Source: Lentimicrobiaceae bacterium (GTDB taxonomy: Bacteria > Bacteroidota > Bacteroidia > Bacteroidales > F082). Taken from it: a DNA stretch of 49,677 nucleotides. The stretch covers positions 1-49,677 of the forward strand of contig JAISHW010000010.1 in assembly GCA_031262365.1 (NCBI GenBank), given 5' to 3'. Below are positions 1 to 9,174 of this stretch, piece after piece. The notes below the pieces were generated by a model that worked only from the letters and a program-made list of their open reading frames with translations, had not been told where the DNA came from and did not search any database. The translations under genes and the position numbers were made by a program. Numbering within the stretch: the first letter of the stretch is position 1; each line of letters begins with the position of its first letter.

Positions 1-240
1 ACCCCGAATATAAAAACATTGTGCGAGAAAGCACGAAACAAAGGGCTGAAAATCGTGCCGGTCTTGATGTTTTTTTATTCTGCCGGTGTAAAACCCTGCG
101 GGTTTTATCTAAATTTGTAGCTAAAGAATAACGATCATGAAGCCAATAAAAACCAGAATGTTCCAAGTATTTTTAAGAAAGCCTATCCCGATGCAACGTT
201 TACTGTGGTAAACAAGGATAATTACTTGAACTATATTTAG
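1..240 (+). pseudogene. Probable 3' remnant of an unrecognised gene, with one in-frame stop
   Basis: Frame 1 reads protein-like sequence from the window edge (…EKARNKGLKIVPVLMFF…), meets TAG at 118-120, then continues in the same frame through NVPSIFKKAYPDATF to TAG at 238-240. Protein-like text on both sides of the stop suggests a decayed gene end rather than two genes. A 7-bp hairpin AAAACCC/GGGTTTT at 90-106 lies inside it. I do not recognise the family. It could equally be the true end of a gene at 120 followed by unrelated sequence. Confidence 0.3.
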
Positions 241-305
241 CCTATTTCAGAACATGATAAAGGATTCAACACCTGTGCCGATTGTATGGAGTTGTTTGTA
301 AAGAT

Positions 306-1172
306 TTACTTTCGCATCACATCGAAACCTTTTCCATACACGCCCATTACGGTATTTAGCGTTACAAAAGCCGATAGATCTTCGCTACGCACAATTCGGA
401 GAATATTTTGTGATTCCGTTTTTCGGGTTACAACCATCAGAATATCGTGTTCGGTTTTGGTGTACCAGCCTGTTCCTTTAATAAAAGTAACGCCACGTCC
501 TGCTTCTTTACCGATACGGTCGGCAATCAGAGAGGCTTTGCTCGAAAAAATAAAAAGTTGAACCGATTGTTTGTCGCCTGTAATCATCAAATCAATGGCG
601 TAACTTGCAACCGCCATCACAACAAAACTGTAAAATAACGATTCGATATCACGTGTGATGAACCACGAACATGAAATAATCGCTACATCAATGATAAGAA
701 TAATACGTCCGGGTGAAATATCGCGGTATTTGTTGATAATGAGTGCAATAATATCGGTTCCGCCGGTGCTGCTTCCCTGATTGAAAATAATTCCTACGGC
801 AGCTCCCGACATGCTTCCGCCGATGATTCCGGCAAGCAATTTGTCGGTAATAATCGGCTCGGTAAAATAATGTTGCAAAAGTGAGAAAAACAAGGATGAT
901 ACGATAATGGAATAAATTGTTTTGAATCCAAAACCAAATCCTAAGATTTTGATGGCGAGAATAAGCAAAAGTGCATTTACCGAAAAAATTGTAATACCTG
1001 TCGAAATGCCTGTCGACCAATATACTAAGGTCGAAATGCCACTCACACCACCACCTAATAAATCGTTTGGAATTAAAAAACCTGTCCACCCCAATGCCAT
1101 CATGAAAAGGCATATCGTAACGATAAAGTACTTTTTTGTTTCGAACCAAACGGAATTTTTAGTTGTTTTCAT
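306..1172 (-). CDS. YitT family membrane protein (YitT_membrane + DUF2179)
   Basis: A 288-residue integral membrane protein. The first ~200 residues hold five or six hydrophobic segments (for example FIVTICLFMMALGWTGFLI near the N-terminus) with the glycine-rich loops typical of the YitT/YpjC family, including GSSTGGTDIIA. The last ~80 residues (SSKASLIADRIGKEAGRGVT onward) form the soluble DUF2179 domain, with the GKGFDV ending usual for the family. It starts at ATG 1172. It lies downstream of tRNA-Leu on the same strand, separated by a terminator, so it is probably transcribed alone. The family is common but its transport substrate is unknown, so none is assigned here. Confidence 0.9.
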   Translation of the reverse strand: MKTTKNSVWFETKKYFIVTICLFMMALGWTGFLIPNDLLGGGVSGISTLVYWSTGISTGITIFSVNALLLILAIKILGFGFGFKTIYSIIVSSLFFSLLQHYFTEPIITDKLLAGIIGGSMSGAAVGIIFNQGSSTGGTDIIALIINKYRDISPGRIILIIDVAIISCSWFITRDIESLFYSFVVMAVASYAIDLMITGDKQSVQLFIFSSKASLIADRIGKEAGRGVTFIKGTGWYTKTEHDILMVVTRKTESQNILRIVRSEDLSAFVTLNTVMGVYGKGFDVMRK

Positions 1173-1198
1173 AGCTGTTATTTTTAAAATTTTGTCAT

Positions 1199-1232
1199 GA
1201 AAAAAACCTTGTCAAAAAATTTGACAAGGTTT
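1199..1232 (-). terminator. Intrinsic terminator of tRNA-Leu
   Basis: Perfect 12-bp inverted repeat (1205-1216 with 1220-1231, loop of three) reading AACCTTGTCAAA on one arm. On the minus strand it is followed by a U-run (A-run 1200-1206). It lies just 3' of tRNA-Leu and before yitT. Confidence 0.75.
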
Positions 1233-1234
1233 CG

Positions 1235-1319
1235 TACCCTGGGCCGGAGTCGAACCGGCACGGCCTCAACGGCCAAAGGATTTTAAGTCCTTCGCGTCTA
1301 CCAATTCCGCCACCAAGGC
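1235..1319 (-). tRNA. tRNA-Leu (anticodon UAA)
   Basis: A class II tRNA read on the minus strand. Acceptor arms are GCCUUGG and CCAGGGU with a G-U closing pair and discriminator A. The D arm is GGCGGAAUUGGUAGACGC, the anticodon loop CUUAAAA carries UAA, the long variable arm is GGCCGUUGAGGCC, and the T arm contains GGUUCGACUCC. The 3' CCA is not encoded. Confidence 0.95.
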
Positions 1320-1347
1320 TCCATTGTTTCTACGAAACAATATTCAG

Positions 1348-1376
1348 TAAAAAAAATCCCGAGAATCATCGGGATA
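1348..1376 (-). terminator. Intrinsic terminator of tRNA-Gly
   Basis: Inverted repeat TCCCGA/TCGGGA (1357-1375), followed on the minus strand by a U-run (A-run 1349-1356). It separates the tRNA-Gly transcript from the downstream tRNA-Leu. Confidence 0.65.
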
Positions 1377-1386
1377 TTAACTTTAG

Positions 1387-1459
<73 letters not shown>

Positions 1460-1478
1460 GTTAGGTTTTAACGTGCTG

Positions 1479-1486
1479 CAAAAATA
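1479..1486 (-). promoter_or_regulatory. -7 box of the tRNA-Gly promoter
   Basis: TATTTTTG on the minus strand, 20 bases upstream of the tRNA 5' end, fits the Bacteroidota TAnnTTTG element. No clear TTG box was seen. Confidence 0.5.
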
Positions 1487-1560
1487 GAAAAGTTTTTAAA
1501 ATCGAGCTTTATTTTTTTTGATTTTTTTTGCCTGATGTGTCTTTTCTATTAATCCGCGTT

Positions 1561-4173
1561 TTATTTATTAATTAATTTCTTGATTTCGTGTAGTTTAAGT
1601 AGGGCTTCTATGGGAGTTAGCGTGTCAATATTGGTGTTTAAAATATCTTCTTTTATTTGTAAAAGCAACGGATCGTCGAGTTGGATGAAACTCAATTGCA
1701 TGGCATCGTTGCTTTTTTCGTGCAAGGCTTTGTGCAGTTCGTCGTGCGAGTGTTTCTTTTCGAGCAACGGCAATAATGCGTTGGCGCGGTCGATGACTTT
1801 TCGGGGCATACCAGCCATTGAGGCTACATGAATACCAAAACTGTGGGCACTTCCGCCTTTTTTGAGTTTGCGCAGAAAAACGACGTTATTACCAATTTCT
1901 TTGACCGAAACATGGTAATTTCTAATGCGAGAAAACGAAGCTGCCATTTCGTTGAGTTCGTGATAATGCGTAGCAAAAAGCACTTTCGATCGGTAAGCCG
2001 GATGTTCGTGTAGATATTCGGTGATTGCCCACGCGATACTGATGCCGTCATAGGTGCTTGTGCCGCGTCCGATTTCGTCGAGTAAAACCAAACTGCGCCC
2101 CGAAATATTGTTCAATATGCTGGCAGTTTCGTTCATTTCGACCATGAAAGTCGATTCGCCCGACGAAATATTGTCGCTCGCGCCAACGCGTGTAAAAACT
2201 TTGTCGACAAGTCCGATTTTTGCCGAAGCAGCCGGAACAAACGATCCCATTTGACTCAATAAAACGATCAAAGCTGTTTGGCGCAATAAAGCCGATTTTC
2301 CCGACATGTTTGGTCCGGTAATGATGATGATTTGTTGGTGGTCGCGATCGAGAAAAACATCGTTGGTAATGTATTTTTCGCCTGTTGGAAGCATTTGTTC
2401 AATGACAGGGTGGCGACCTTCTTTTATATCAATAATGAATGAGTCGTTTACTTCGGGTTTGATGTAATTGTATCGTAGCGCGATAAAAGCAAAACTAACC
2501 AAACAATCGAGGCGTGCGATTAAAGTGGCGTTGAGCTGAATCGGTTCGACAAAACTTGTTACGGCAACGACTAATTCATTGTATAATGCTACTTCGATGG
2601 TTTGAATGCGCTCTTCGGCTCCCAAAATTTTTTGCTCATATTCTTTGAGTTCTTCTGTAATATAGCGTTCGGCTCCAGTAAGTGTTTGTTTTCGTATCCA
2701 CTCTTGAGGTACTTTGTTTTTGTGTGCATTGGTAACTTCCAGATAGTAACCGAAAACGTTATTATAACCGACTTTTAAACTTGATATGCCCGTGTTTTCG
2801 GTTTCGCGTTTCTGAATTTGCATCAGAAAATCTTTTCCCGAATGTGATAGATTGCGTAATTCGTCGAGTTCAGCGGAAACATTATTAGCGATAATATTTC
2901 CTTTTGTAATGACGGCGGGCGGATCGGCACTCAACTCTTTTTTGATGCGTTCGCGAATCGAAATACAGGGATTAAGCTGTTCGCCAATTTTCGATAAAAC
3001 AGCATGATTGCTATCCGTGCAAATTTGTTTCAGTTGTTCGACAACGTCCAGCCCGCGTCCGATTTGTTGCAGTTCGCGTGGGTTGATTTTTCCGAGTGAT
3101 GCTTTTGAAATCAATCGTTCCAAATCGCCTATAGCGCGAATACGTTCTTGTAATTGCTGAATAATGGTGTTGTTATCGACTAAATACTGAACGGTTTCGT
3201 GGCGTTCGTTTATTTGTTCTTTATTTTTCAAAGGAAGTGCAATCCAACGCCGCATCAAACGGCTTCCCATCGGCGAAACAGTTTTGTCGATAATATCAAT
3301 CAACGACTTCGCATTCTGATTTGTAGTTGCTAATAGTTCAAGATTTCGAATGGTAAATTTGTCGAGCCATACAAATTGACCTTGGTCGATGCGCGCTAAA
3401 GATGTGATATGGTCGATTTTGTCGTGTTGTGTTTCGGAAAGGTAATGCAATGCGGCTCCGGCAGCGATAATACCTTTGGGCAATTCGTTGACACCAAATC
3501 CTTTGAGCGATGTTGTTTTGAAATGACGCGTAAGTATTTCGTTGGCAAAATCTTCCGAAAAAACCCAATCGTCGAAAACCGTCAAATAAAAACGGTCGCC
3601 GTAATGCGCTGTAAATTCTTTTCGTTTGTTACGTTGAATAATGATTTCGCTCGGGTTAAAACTTTGTAAAAGCTTGTCTACATATTCTTGGTTTCCTTGT
3701 GCGAGAAAAAACTCTCCGGTAGAAATATCCAGAAATGAGACTCCGGAAGTTGCTGCATCGAGGTGAATGGCGGCTAAAAAATTGTTTTCTTTTTGTTCGA
3801 GTACATTATCGTTGTACGAAACACCCGGCGTAACCAATTCGACAACACCGCGTTTAACAATTTTTTTTGTCAACTTCGGATCTTCAAGTTGTTCGCAAAT
3901 AGCCACTTTTTGTCCGGCTTTGACCAACTTTGGAAGATACGTATCGAGCGAATGATGCGGAAATCCGGCTAATTCGATGTGTTGTGCCGAACCGTTGGCT
4001 CTTTTTGTCAATACGATTCCTAAAATTTCGGAAGATTTAATCGCATCTTGACCGAAAGTTTCGTAAAAATCGCCTACGCGAAACAATAACATCGCATCTG
4101 GATACTTTGCTTTGAATGCGTTGTATTGTTTCATTAAAGGTGTTTCGACGGGCTTTTGCTTCTCTTCCGACAT
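1561..4173 (-). CDS. mutS: DNA mismatch repair protein MutS
   Basis: An 870-residue mismatch-recognition ATPase. It acts with MutL on mispairs after replication. The N-terminal mismatch-binding motif GDFYETF puts the F-x-E pair at residues 36-38, the same numbers as in E. coli MutS. The core and clamp domains follow. Walker A GPNMSGKS is at 620-627, Walker B is in [10 protein letters not shown] near 695, and THYHEL follows. I place the start at ATG 4173 (MSEEKQK). A start at 4245 is possible in frame, but its extra 24 codons would run through the promoter box at 4198-4205. It is divergent from the RNA methyltransferase gene and shares the 123-bp promoter region. All catalytic motifs are intact. 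Confidence 0.97.
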   Translation of the reverse strand: MSEEKQKPVETPLMKQYNAFKAKYPDAMLLFRVGDFYETFGQDAIKSSEILGIVLTKRANGSAQHIELAGFPHHSLDTYLPKLVKAGQKVAICEQLEDPKLTKKIVKRGVVELVTPGVSYNDNVLEQKENNFLAAIHLDAATSGVSFLDISTGEFFLAQGNQEYVDKLLQSFNPSEIIIQRNKRKEFTAHYGDRFYLTVFDDWVFSEDFANEILTRHFKTTSLKGFGVNELPKGIIAAGAALHYLSETQHDKIDHITSLARIDQGQFVWLDKFTIRNLELLATTNQNAKSLIDIIDKTVSPMGSRLMRRWIALPLKNKEQINERHETVQYLVDNNTIIQQLQERIRAIGDLERLISKASLGKINPRELQQIGRGLDVVEQLKQICTDSNHAVLSKIGEQLNPCISIRERIKKELSADPPAVITKGNIIANNVSAELDELRNLSHSGKDFLMQIQKRETENTGISSLKVGYNNVFGYYLEVTNAHKNKVPQEWIRKQTLTGAERYITEELKEYEQKILGAEERIQTIEVALYNELVVAVTSFVEPIQLNATLIARLDCLVSFAFIALRYNYIKPEVNDSFIIDIKEGRHPVIEQMLPTGEKYITNDVFLDRDHQQIIIITGPNMSGKSALLRQTALIVLLSQMGSFVPAASAKIGLVDKVFTRVGASDNISSGESTFMVEMNETASILNNISGRSLVLLDEIGRGTSTYDGISIAWAITEYLHEHPAYRSKVLFATHYHELNEMAASFSRIRNYHVSVKEIGNNVVFLRKLKKGGSAHSFGIHVASMAGMPRKVIDRANALLPLLEKKHSHDELHKALHEKSNDAMQLSFIQLDDPLLLQIKEDILNTNIDTLTPIEALLKLHEIKKLINK

Positions 4174-4197
4174 GTTTTTCTTGATTTTTCTCAAAAG

Positions 4198-4205
4198 CAA
4201 ATATA
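4198..4205 (-). promoter_or_regulatory. -7 box of the mutS promoter
   Basis: TATATTTG on the minus strand, 25 bases before the chosen mutS ATG. A TTTTTG run lies about 25 bases further upstream, longer than the usual 19-21 spacing. Confidence 0.5.
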
Positions 4206-4274
4206 CGGACTCTGAGTAAATGATGACACCCAAAAACAAAAGCATTTTTGAAAGGCAGGTGTTTTAATGATTTT

Positions 4275-4282
4275 TAAATTTG
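4275..4282 (+). promoter_or_regulatory. -7 box of the RNA methyltransferase promoter
   Basis: TAAATTTG, a perfect TAnnTTTG box, 15 bases before the chosen ATG at 4297. TTTTTG ends at 4250, giving a 24-base spacer. It argues against the in-frame upstream start at 4267. Confidence 0.55.
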
Positions 4283-4296
4283 CATCAAAAAAATGT

Positions 4297-4839
4297 ATGC
4301 GAAAACTACAAACAGAAGAACTACAACGAATTGATATTGAAAGTTATAAACGAGTTGGAAAAATGCCTGTTGTTATCGTATTGGATAATATTCGTTCGTT
4401 GAGCAATGTCGGTTCTGTTTTCCGCTCGGCCGACGCTTTTCGTATCGAAGCAGTTTTTTTATGTGGTATTACGGCTTGCCCTCCACATCGCGAAATACAA
4501 AAAACAGCACTTGGAGCCACCGAAAGTGTGTCGTGGAGCTATTTTTCAACAACACAAGAAGCTATAAATTTTTTAAAAGCCGATTCATATACCATTTTTG
4601 CTGTTGAACAAACAGATAAAAGCACCTTATTAAATAAGTTTGTTCCGATCGAAAAATCAGCTTATATATTTGGAAATGAAATAGATGGAGTAGATGACAA
4701 GGTGCTTGAGCTGTGTGATGGTGCAATAGAAATACCACAAGAAGGAACCAAACATTCGCTCAACGTATCGGTATGTGCAGGCATCGTTATGTGGAAACTT
4801 TTTGAAAAAATAGGCGTAAAAAGGTATGATGAGAAATAA
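4297..4839 (+). CDS. SpoU/TrmH family RNA 2'-O-methyltransferase
   Basis: A 180-residue SPOUT-class methyltransferase expected to methylate a ribose 2'-OH in tRNA or rRNA using S-adenosylmethionine. The three family motifs are present: NIRSLSNVGSVFRSAD, then IFGNEIDGVDD, then IPQEGTKHSLNVSVCAG, the last forming the knotted cofactor site. Only the catalytic domain is present, with no separate substrate-binding domain, so the target RNA cannot be named. The start at ATG 4297 (MRKLQTEE) is preferred because the longer in-frame start precedes the promoter box. It is divergent from mutS and probably monocistronic. Confidence 0.9.
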   Translation: MRKLQTEELQRIDIESYKRVGKMPVVIVLDNIRSLSNVGSVFRSADAFRIEAVFLCGITACPPHREIQKTALGATESVSWSYFSTTQEAINFLKADSYTIFAVEQTDKSTLLNKFVPIEKSAYIFGNEIDGVDDKVLELCDGAIEIPQEGTKHSLNVSVCAGIVMWKLFEKIGVKRYDEK

Positions 4840-4877
4840 AAAATGAACTTTTTAATAAATATTTTGTTTCTATTTCG

Positions 4878-4907
4878 TTGCAAGATGGTTAATAATTAAT
4901 ACTTTTG
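4878..4907 (+). promoter_or_regulatory. Promoter of the OmpA/TPR gene
   Basis: TTG (4878-4880), 19 bases, then TACTTTTG (4900-4907): the canonical Bacteroidota promoter layout. It predicts an untranslated leader of about 100 bases before ATG 5012. Confidence 0.7.
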
Positions 4908-5011
4908 CAAGTTCTTAACTTGTTAAGAGTGATTTTTAGAGTTAAAAATAATAATTTACGTTTGAATTAAACTAAGTAAACAATAAGAAAATTCATTTTA
5001 AACACATTATT

Positions 5012-7480
5012 ATGAAGAAGCATTTTACAATTTCGAAATTGGTATTGATTGCCTTAATTGCAATTTTACCAGCGACTGTATTCAGTCAAAAAGCAGACCG
5101 TTATTTCTACATTATGGCTGACGGTGGTATTAGTAACTTTCATGGCGATTTGGCTCGCTATGGATTTGCCCCTGATTTCGACCACATTAAATTCAATGGT
5201 CGTTTTGGTATTGGTTATCAATTTGGTGGCGTATTAGGCATCAACGCAAAAATTGAGATGGCAGGTTTAGAAGGAGAGAAAGACAGAAAAGTATTCGAAC
5301 CGGCTGTCCTTAAAAGCTATGACCACTTTGGTGCAAATTTGAATTTGACATTTAACATGTCAAATGTCTTTTCTCCTTATAGATCAGACAGATTATTCAA
5401 TGTAATTCCTCACATCGGTGTCGGACAAATTCATTACAGATCAGAAATGTATCATAAATCCGATCCTGATAAAATATATAAATGGGGATACGAAAACAAA
5501 AATGAAGGAGAAGATAACCATCCGGGCGATGGTATCGGCGACAGAAAAATTGTAATGACGGTTCCTGTTGGTGCTGAATTAAACTTCAATTTACACCCAA
5601 AATGGGACGTATATGCCGACTACACAATGGTCTATGCCGACACAGACTATCTTGATGGTCAAGCAAACGGTAAGATGGAAGTTAAAAACGATATTTTTAG
5701 TACCATTAACTTAGGTGTTCGTTATAAATTCAACAAGAGTGGCGGCACATTGAGATCGATGGCAAAAGATTTCGAAGACGGAAAAGTAACCATGAAAGTT
5801 ACTCCTGATCCTCTAGAAGAAAAAGGTGATAAAGTGCCGGTTACTATCGAAATCAACTTCCCTCCAAAATATTTCCACAAAAAAGCAGTCATGAACTTTA
5901 CTCCTGTATTGAAATGTAATGATGGCACAGAAGTAGAATTCTGCACGGTAAACTTTAAAGGTGAAGATGTTAGTGGTGATGCCACGATGATTAGCTATCG
6001 TAATGGCGGTAAATACACGTATACTTGCGAAGTTCCTTACAACGAAAACATGAATGTAAGTGAATTAGATGTAGAACCATTATTCTATACACACAAAACA
6101 GAAATTCATCCGAACAGACAAGTCATAAAAGAAAAAGAAAAATACATCCAAGCGAACCCTACTAAATTAGCTGATGGTGTCATCAACACTTCGAAACGAA
6201 TTGCCAATAACAGTTTGAATCCGACTGCTGCTCCTGACGGATATGAAAAAGTTACTGTTTTGACCGGAACAGGCGACATTTATTTCCAAGTAAATCAAGC
6301 CGACCTTAGCTGGAATCTTCCTTTGAACAAACAAAGCGACAACAAAGCTGCTTTGGCAGGAATGAATAACGATATTAAAAACGGATACGAAGTTAAAGAT
6401 GTAACAATCGAAGGCTGGGCATCTCCTGAAGGAGAAGAAACTTTCAATGAAGGTTTATCAAATAGAAGAGCTCAAGCAGCAGCTAAATACACAAAAAATG
6501 AATTGAATAAATTAGCACGCGACAAAAAAGTAAACACTTCGTTCAAAAATGCAAACGACATTACGTTCAACACAAAAGGAAATGGTCCTGATTGGAACGG
6601 ATTCATGCAAGCTGTTGAAGCATCGAACATTAAAGACAAAAAGGCAATCTTGAATGTTATTCGTTCGGCAAACGCAGCAAACCGCGAACAAGAAATCAGA
6701 AACATGATCTCGATCTATCCCGAATTAGAAAAAGACATCCTTCCGGCTCTTCGTCGCGCTATCGTTAATGTAAACACGTTCGAACCTAAACACACAGATG
6801 CAGAATTAGCCCGTTTAGCAATCGAAAATCCAAGTGAATTAAAATGCCCTGAATTGCTTTATGCAGCAACACTTACGAACGACCTTAATACACAAAAGGC
6901 AATTTATGCAAACACAATGCGTGTATATCCAAATTGTGCAAAAGCTAAAATCAATGCCGCTCAGGTCGAATTAAAACAAGGAAATACTGCCGCCGCAAAA
7001 GCTTTATTAGAACAAGCTCTGAAAGCAGATGCTAAATCAGCAGAAGTTTATAACAACTTAGGCGTTGTTGCATTCTACGAAGGCAATTATGCAGAAGCAG
7101 AAAAGAATTTCAACCAAGCTAAAGCTTTAGGTGCTGATGTAAACTACAACATGGGTGTTCTGAATATTTACAAAGGCGATTACGCTACGGCGGCTTCACA
7201 AATGGGTAACTACGACTACGATTTATATAACTTGGCTTTAGCTCAAACATTGAATAAAGATTACACTGCAGCTGAAAAAACGCTTAACCGCGCTCCTAAC
7301 ACAGCAGAAGTAAACTACTTGAAAGCTATTGTTGCTGCTCGCACAAACAACGCTTCGAAACTTTACGAAAGTTTGGCAACAGCAATCAAAATGAATGTAG
7401 CGTATAAAGCACAAGCCAAAAACGACCGCGAATTCATTAAATTCAATAACAACGCCGAATTTAAAGCTTTGGTTGACTAA
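5012..7480 (+). CDS. Outer-membrane OmpA-family protein with C-terminal TPR repeats
   Basis: An 822-residue exported protein. A signal peptide ends near FSQ (residue 26). Residues ~27-240 alternate short polar and aromatic stretches ending in LGVRYKF, as in an eight-stranded beta-barrel. Residues ~265-400 are a beta-rich linker. Residues ~415-600 are an OmpA-like peptidoglycan-binding domain: IYFQVNQADL, then VTIEGWASPEGEETFN and LSNRRAQAAAKY, with a long insertion before the end. Residues ~610-780 form several TPR-like helical repeats (AEVYNNLGVVAFYEGNYAEA). It likely anchors the outer membrane to the cell wall and offers a protein-binding scaffold. It is transcribed alone, with its own promoter and a strong terminator. 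The T9SS protein PorE also combines TPR and OmpA domains, but in a different order and with a beta-propeller that is absent here. Confidence 0.8.
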   Translation: MKKHFTISKLVLIALIAILPATVFSQKADRYFYIMADGGISNFHGDLARYGFAPDFDHIKFNGRFGIGYQFGGVLGINAKIEMAGLEGEKDRKVFEPAVLKSYDHFGANLNLTFNMSNVFSPYRSDRLFNVIPHIGVGQIHYRSEMYHKSDPDKIYKWGYENKNEGEDNHPGDGIGDRKIVMTVPVGAELNFNLHPKWDVYADYTMVYADTDYLDGQANGKMEVKNDIFSTINLGVRYKFNKSGGTLRSMAKDFEDGKVTMKVTPDPLEEKGDKVPVTIEINFPPKYFHKKAVMNFTPVLKCNDGTEVEFCTVNFKGEDVSGDATMISYRNGGKYTYTCEVPYNENMNVSELDVEPLFYTHKTEIHPNRQVIKEKEKYIQANPTKLADGVINTSKRIANNSLNPTAAPDGYEKVTVLTGTGDIYFQVNQADLSWNLPLNKQSDNKAALAGMNNDIKNGYEVKDVTIEGWASPEGEETFNEGLSNRRAQAAAKYTKNELNKLARDKKVNTSFKNANDITFNTKGNGPDWNGFMQAVEASNIKDKKAILNVIRSANAANREQEIRNMISIYPELEKDILPALRRAIVNVNTFEPKHTDAELARLAIENPSELKCPELLYAATLTNDLNTQKAIYANTMRVYPNCAKAKINAAQVELKQGNTAAAKALLEQALKADAKSAEVYNNLGVVAFYEGNYAEAEKNFNQAKALGADVNYNMGVLNIYKGDYATAASQMGNYDYDLYNLALAQTLNKDYTAAEKTLNRAPNTAEVNYLKAIVAARTNNASKLYESLATAIKMNVAYKAQAKNDREFIKFNNNAEFKALVD

Positions 7481-7515
7481 TATTACACTTAATTTAATTA
7501 AATTTTTCATGAGTA

Positions 7516-7547
7516 AGAGCGAACCGAAAGGTTCGCTCTTGTTTTTT
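7516..7547 (+). terminator. Strong intrinsic terminator after the OmpA/TPR gene
   Basis: AGAGCGAACC/GGTTCGCTCT stem with GAAA loop, followed by TGTTTTTT. It is a textbook rho-independent terminator. Confidence 0.9.
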
Positions 7548-7823
7548 AGAAGCTCCTTTTATACGAATACATCATAACATTTGGTAAATAGAAAAATACG
7601 GCAGCAACTCGAAATTGATTGCCGCAAAAGGAGCTATCATTATCGATTTCGGAACCGGCGAACAAATTATAAATTCCGAAATTAATGGTAAAATATCACA
7701 AGGTTTTCAACAAGAAAATTGCATCGGAAAAAGCCCGTGATCAATTTAATTTCTAAATCACTCGTTATTTTCATTACGTTTGCCAGTTGGAAACAAAATT
7801 ATTTTTGAAATAAAACATTAACG
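7548..7823 (+). other. Spacer with a possible decayed coding fragment
   Basis: Between the terminator and trkA. An open stretch at 7588-7740 lacks a start codon but reads protein-like (GAIIIDFGTGEQIINSEING) and ends in TGA, so it may be a gene remnant. I cannot name the family. AGCTCCTTTT (7551-7560) and its inverse AAAAGGAGCT (7626-7635) bracket part of it, and AGAAGCTCC resembles the end of the repeat element at 25352-25475. The trkA promoter box is at 7775-7782. Confidence 0.3.
7775..7782 (+). promoter_or_regulatory. -7 box of the trkA-trkH promoter
   Basis: TACGTTTG matches TAnnTTTG, 42 bases before the trkA ATG. No clear TTG box at the usual distance. Confidence 0.45.
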
Positions 7824-9164
7824 ATGGATATTATAATAGCAGGCGATGGCGAAGTCGGTTTGTATTTAGCCGAAGCCCTCGTTGATAGCAATCACAATAT
7901 CACAATTGTCGATCCACACGAAGATTTGATTAAAATGGTCGAATCACATACCGATTTGATGGCTATTACCGGAGATTCTACTTCGATCAAAACACTTCAA
8001 CGCGCCAATGTACGCCATGCCGATTTGGTAATTTCGGTCTTGCACGATGAACACATCAATTTGTTGACGACTATTTTAGCTAAAAAATTAGGAGCTAAAA
8101 AAGTCATTGCGCGCATCAACACAATGGAAAATTTGAGTCCTGAAAATAGACGCACCTATCAAGAATTAGGAATCGACACATTGGTTTCTCCTGAAGATAT
8201 TGCAGCACAGGAAATTATATCACTGCTTGAACAAACTGCCGCAACCGAAGTTTTTGATTTTTCGGAAGGCAAACTGCAAGTTTTCATGATAAAACTCGAC
8301 CATAAAGCAAAAGTTTTAAACATGTCGTTAGACGATGTATTCAAGGAATATAAACACCTCGATTTTAGAGCTTTAGCTATTCATCGTCATCGTCGTACAT
8401 TCATTCCGAGAGGCAAAGATGTGTTTCGCGAAGGCGATTTGGCTTACATCATTACCAAATCACAAGCCATCGAAGATTTGCTTACGCTTAGCGGAAAAAC
8501 ACCAGTAAATATTCGTAGCGCAATGATTATCGGCGGCGGTCGCGTAGGACGTATTACAGCCAAACGACTCGAAAATCTGATTGATGTAAAATTAATTGAA
8601 AAAGATAGAGAACGTTGTCTTTCTTTAACAGATTTTCTTGATAAAACTTTGATTATCAACGGTGACGCAACAGATATTAACCTGCTCGAAGACGAAGATA
8701 TTGGCAATATTGACGCTTTCATTGCGGTAACAAACAGCACCGAAACAAATATTTTAACTTGCCTTCAAGCGCGTTCGAGTGGCGTAAAAAAAACGATTGC
8801 TTTAGTCGAAAACATTAATTACATCGATATTTCACAAAACATCGGAATAGATACAATTATTAACAAAAAACTGATTGCAGCAAGTCACATGGTGCGTTAC
8901 ACAATGGGTGCTGAAGTAACTTCGCTGCGTTTCCTTAGGGGAATTCAAGCCGATACACTCGAACTTGTGGCACAACCCGGATCGGACGTTACCAAACGCC
9001 CTATCAGCCGCCTGAAAATACCCGAAGGTGCTATTATTGGCGGCATTGTCAGAAACGACGAAAGTTATATTGCTCTCGCCGATTTCCAGATTGAAGCAGG
9101 CGACAAAGTGGTGGTACTTGCACTGCCACAATCGATACATAAAATTGAAAAGATTTTCGTTTAA
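7824..9164 (+). CDS. trkA: Trk system potassium uptake regulatory subunit TrkA
   Basis: A 446-residue cytoplasmic protein that binds NAD(H) or other nucleotides and gates the TrkH potassium channel. It has two RCK modules in tandem. The first Rossmann fold starts at residue 1 with GDGEVGLYLAE and the second near residue 235 with IIGGGRVGRITAKRLE. Each is followed by a TrkA-C domain, the second ending near FQIEAGDKVVVLALP. The 446-residue length matches two-module TrkA. The trkH ATG begins 10 bases after its stop, so the two form an operon. Confidence 0.95.
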   Translation: MDIIIAGDGEVGLYLAEALVDSNHNITIVDPHEDLIKMVESHTDLMAITGDSTSIKTLQRANVRHADLVISVLHDEHINLLTTILAKKLGAKKVIARINTMENLSPENRRTYQELGIDTLVSPEDIAAQEIISLLEQTAATEVFDFSEGKLQVFMIKLDHKAKVLNMSLDDVFKEYKHLDFRALAIHRHRRTFIPRGKDVFREGDLAYIITKSQAIEDLLTLSGKTPVNIRSAMIIGGGRVGRITAKRLENLIDVKLIEKDRERCLSLTDFLDKTLIINGDATDINLLEDEDIGNIDAFIAVTNSTETNILTCLQARSSGVKKTIALVENINYIDISQNIGIDTIINKKLIAASHMVRYTMGAEVTSLRFLRGIQADTLELVAQPGSDVTKRPISRLKIPEGAIIGGIVRNDESYIALADFQIEAGDKVVVLALPQSIHKIEKIFV

Positions 9165-9174
9165 TTACAAAGAA

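Noticed and set aside
9028-9174. In-frame 5' extension of trkH
   Set aside because: It lies inside trkA in another frame and is not hydrophobic; ATG 9175 follows the trkA stop by 10 bases.
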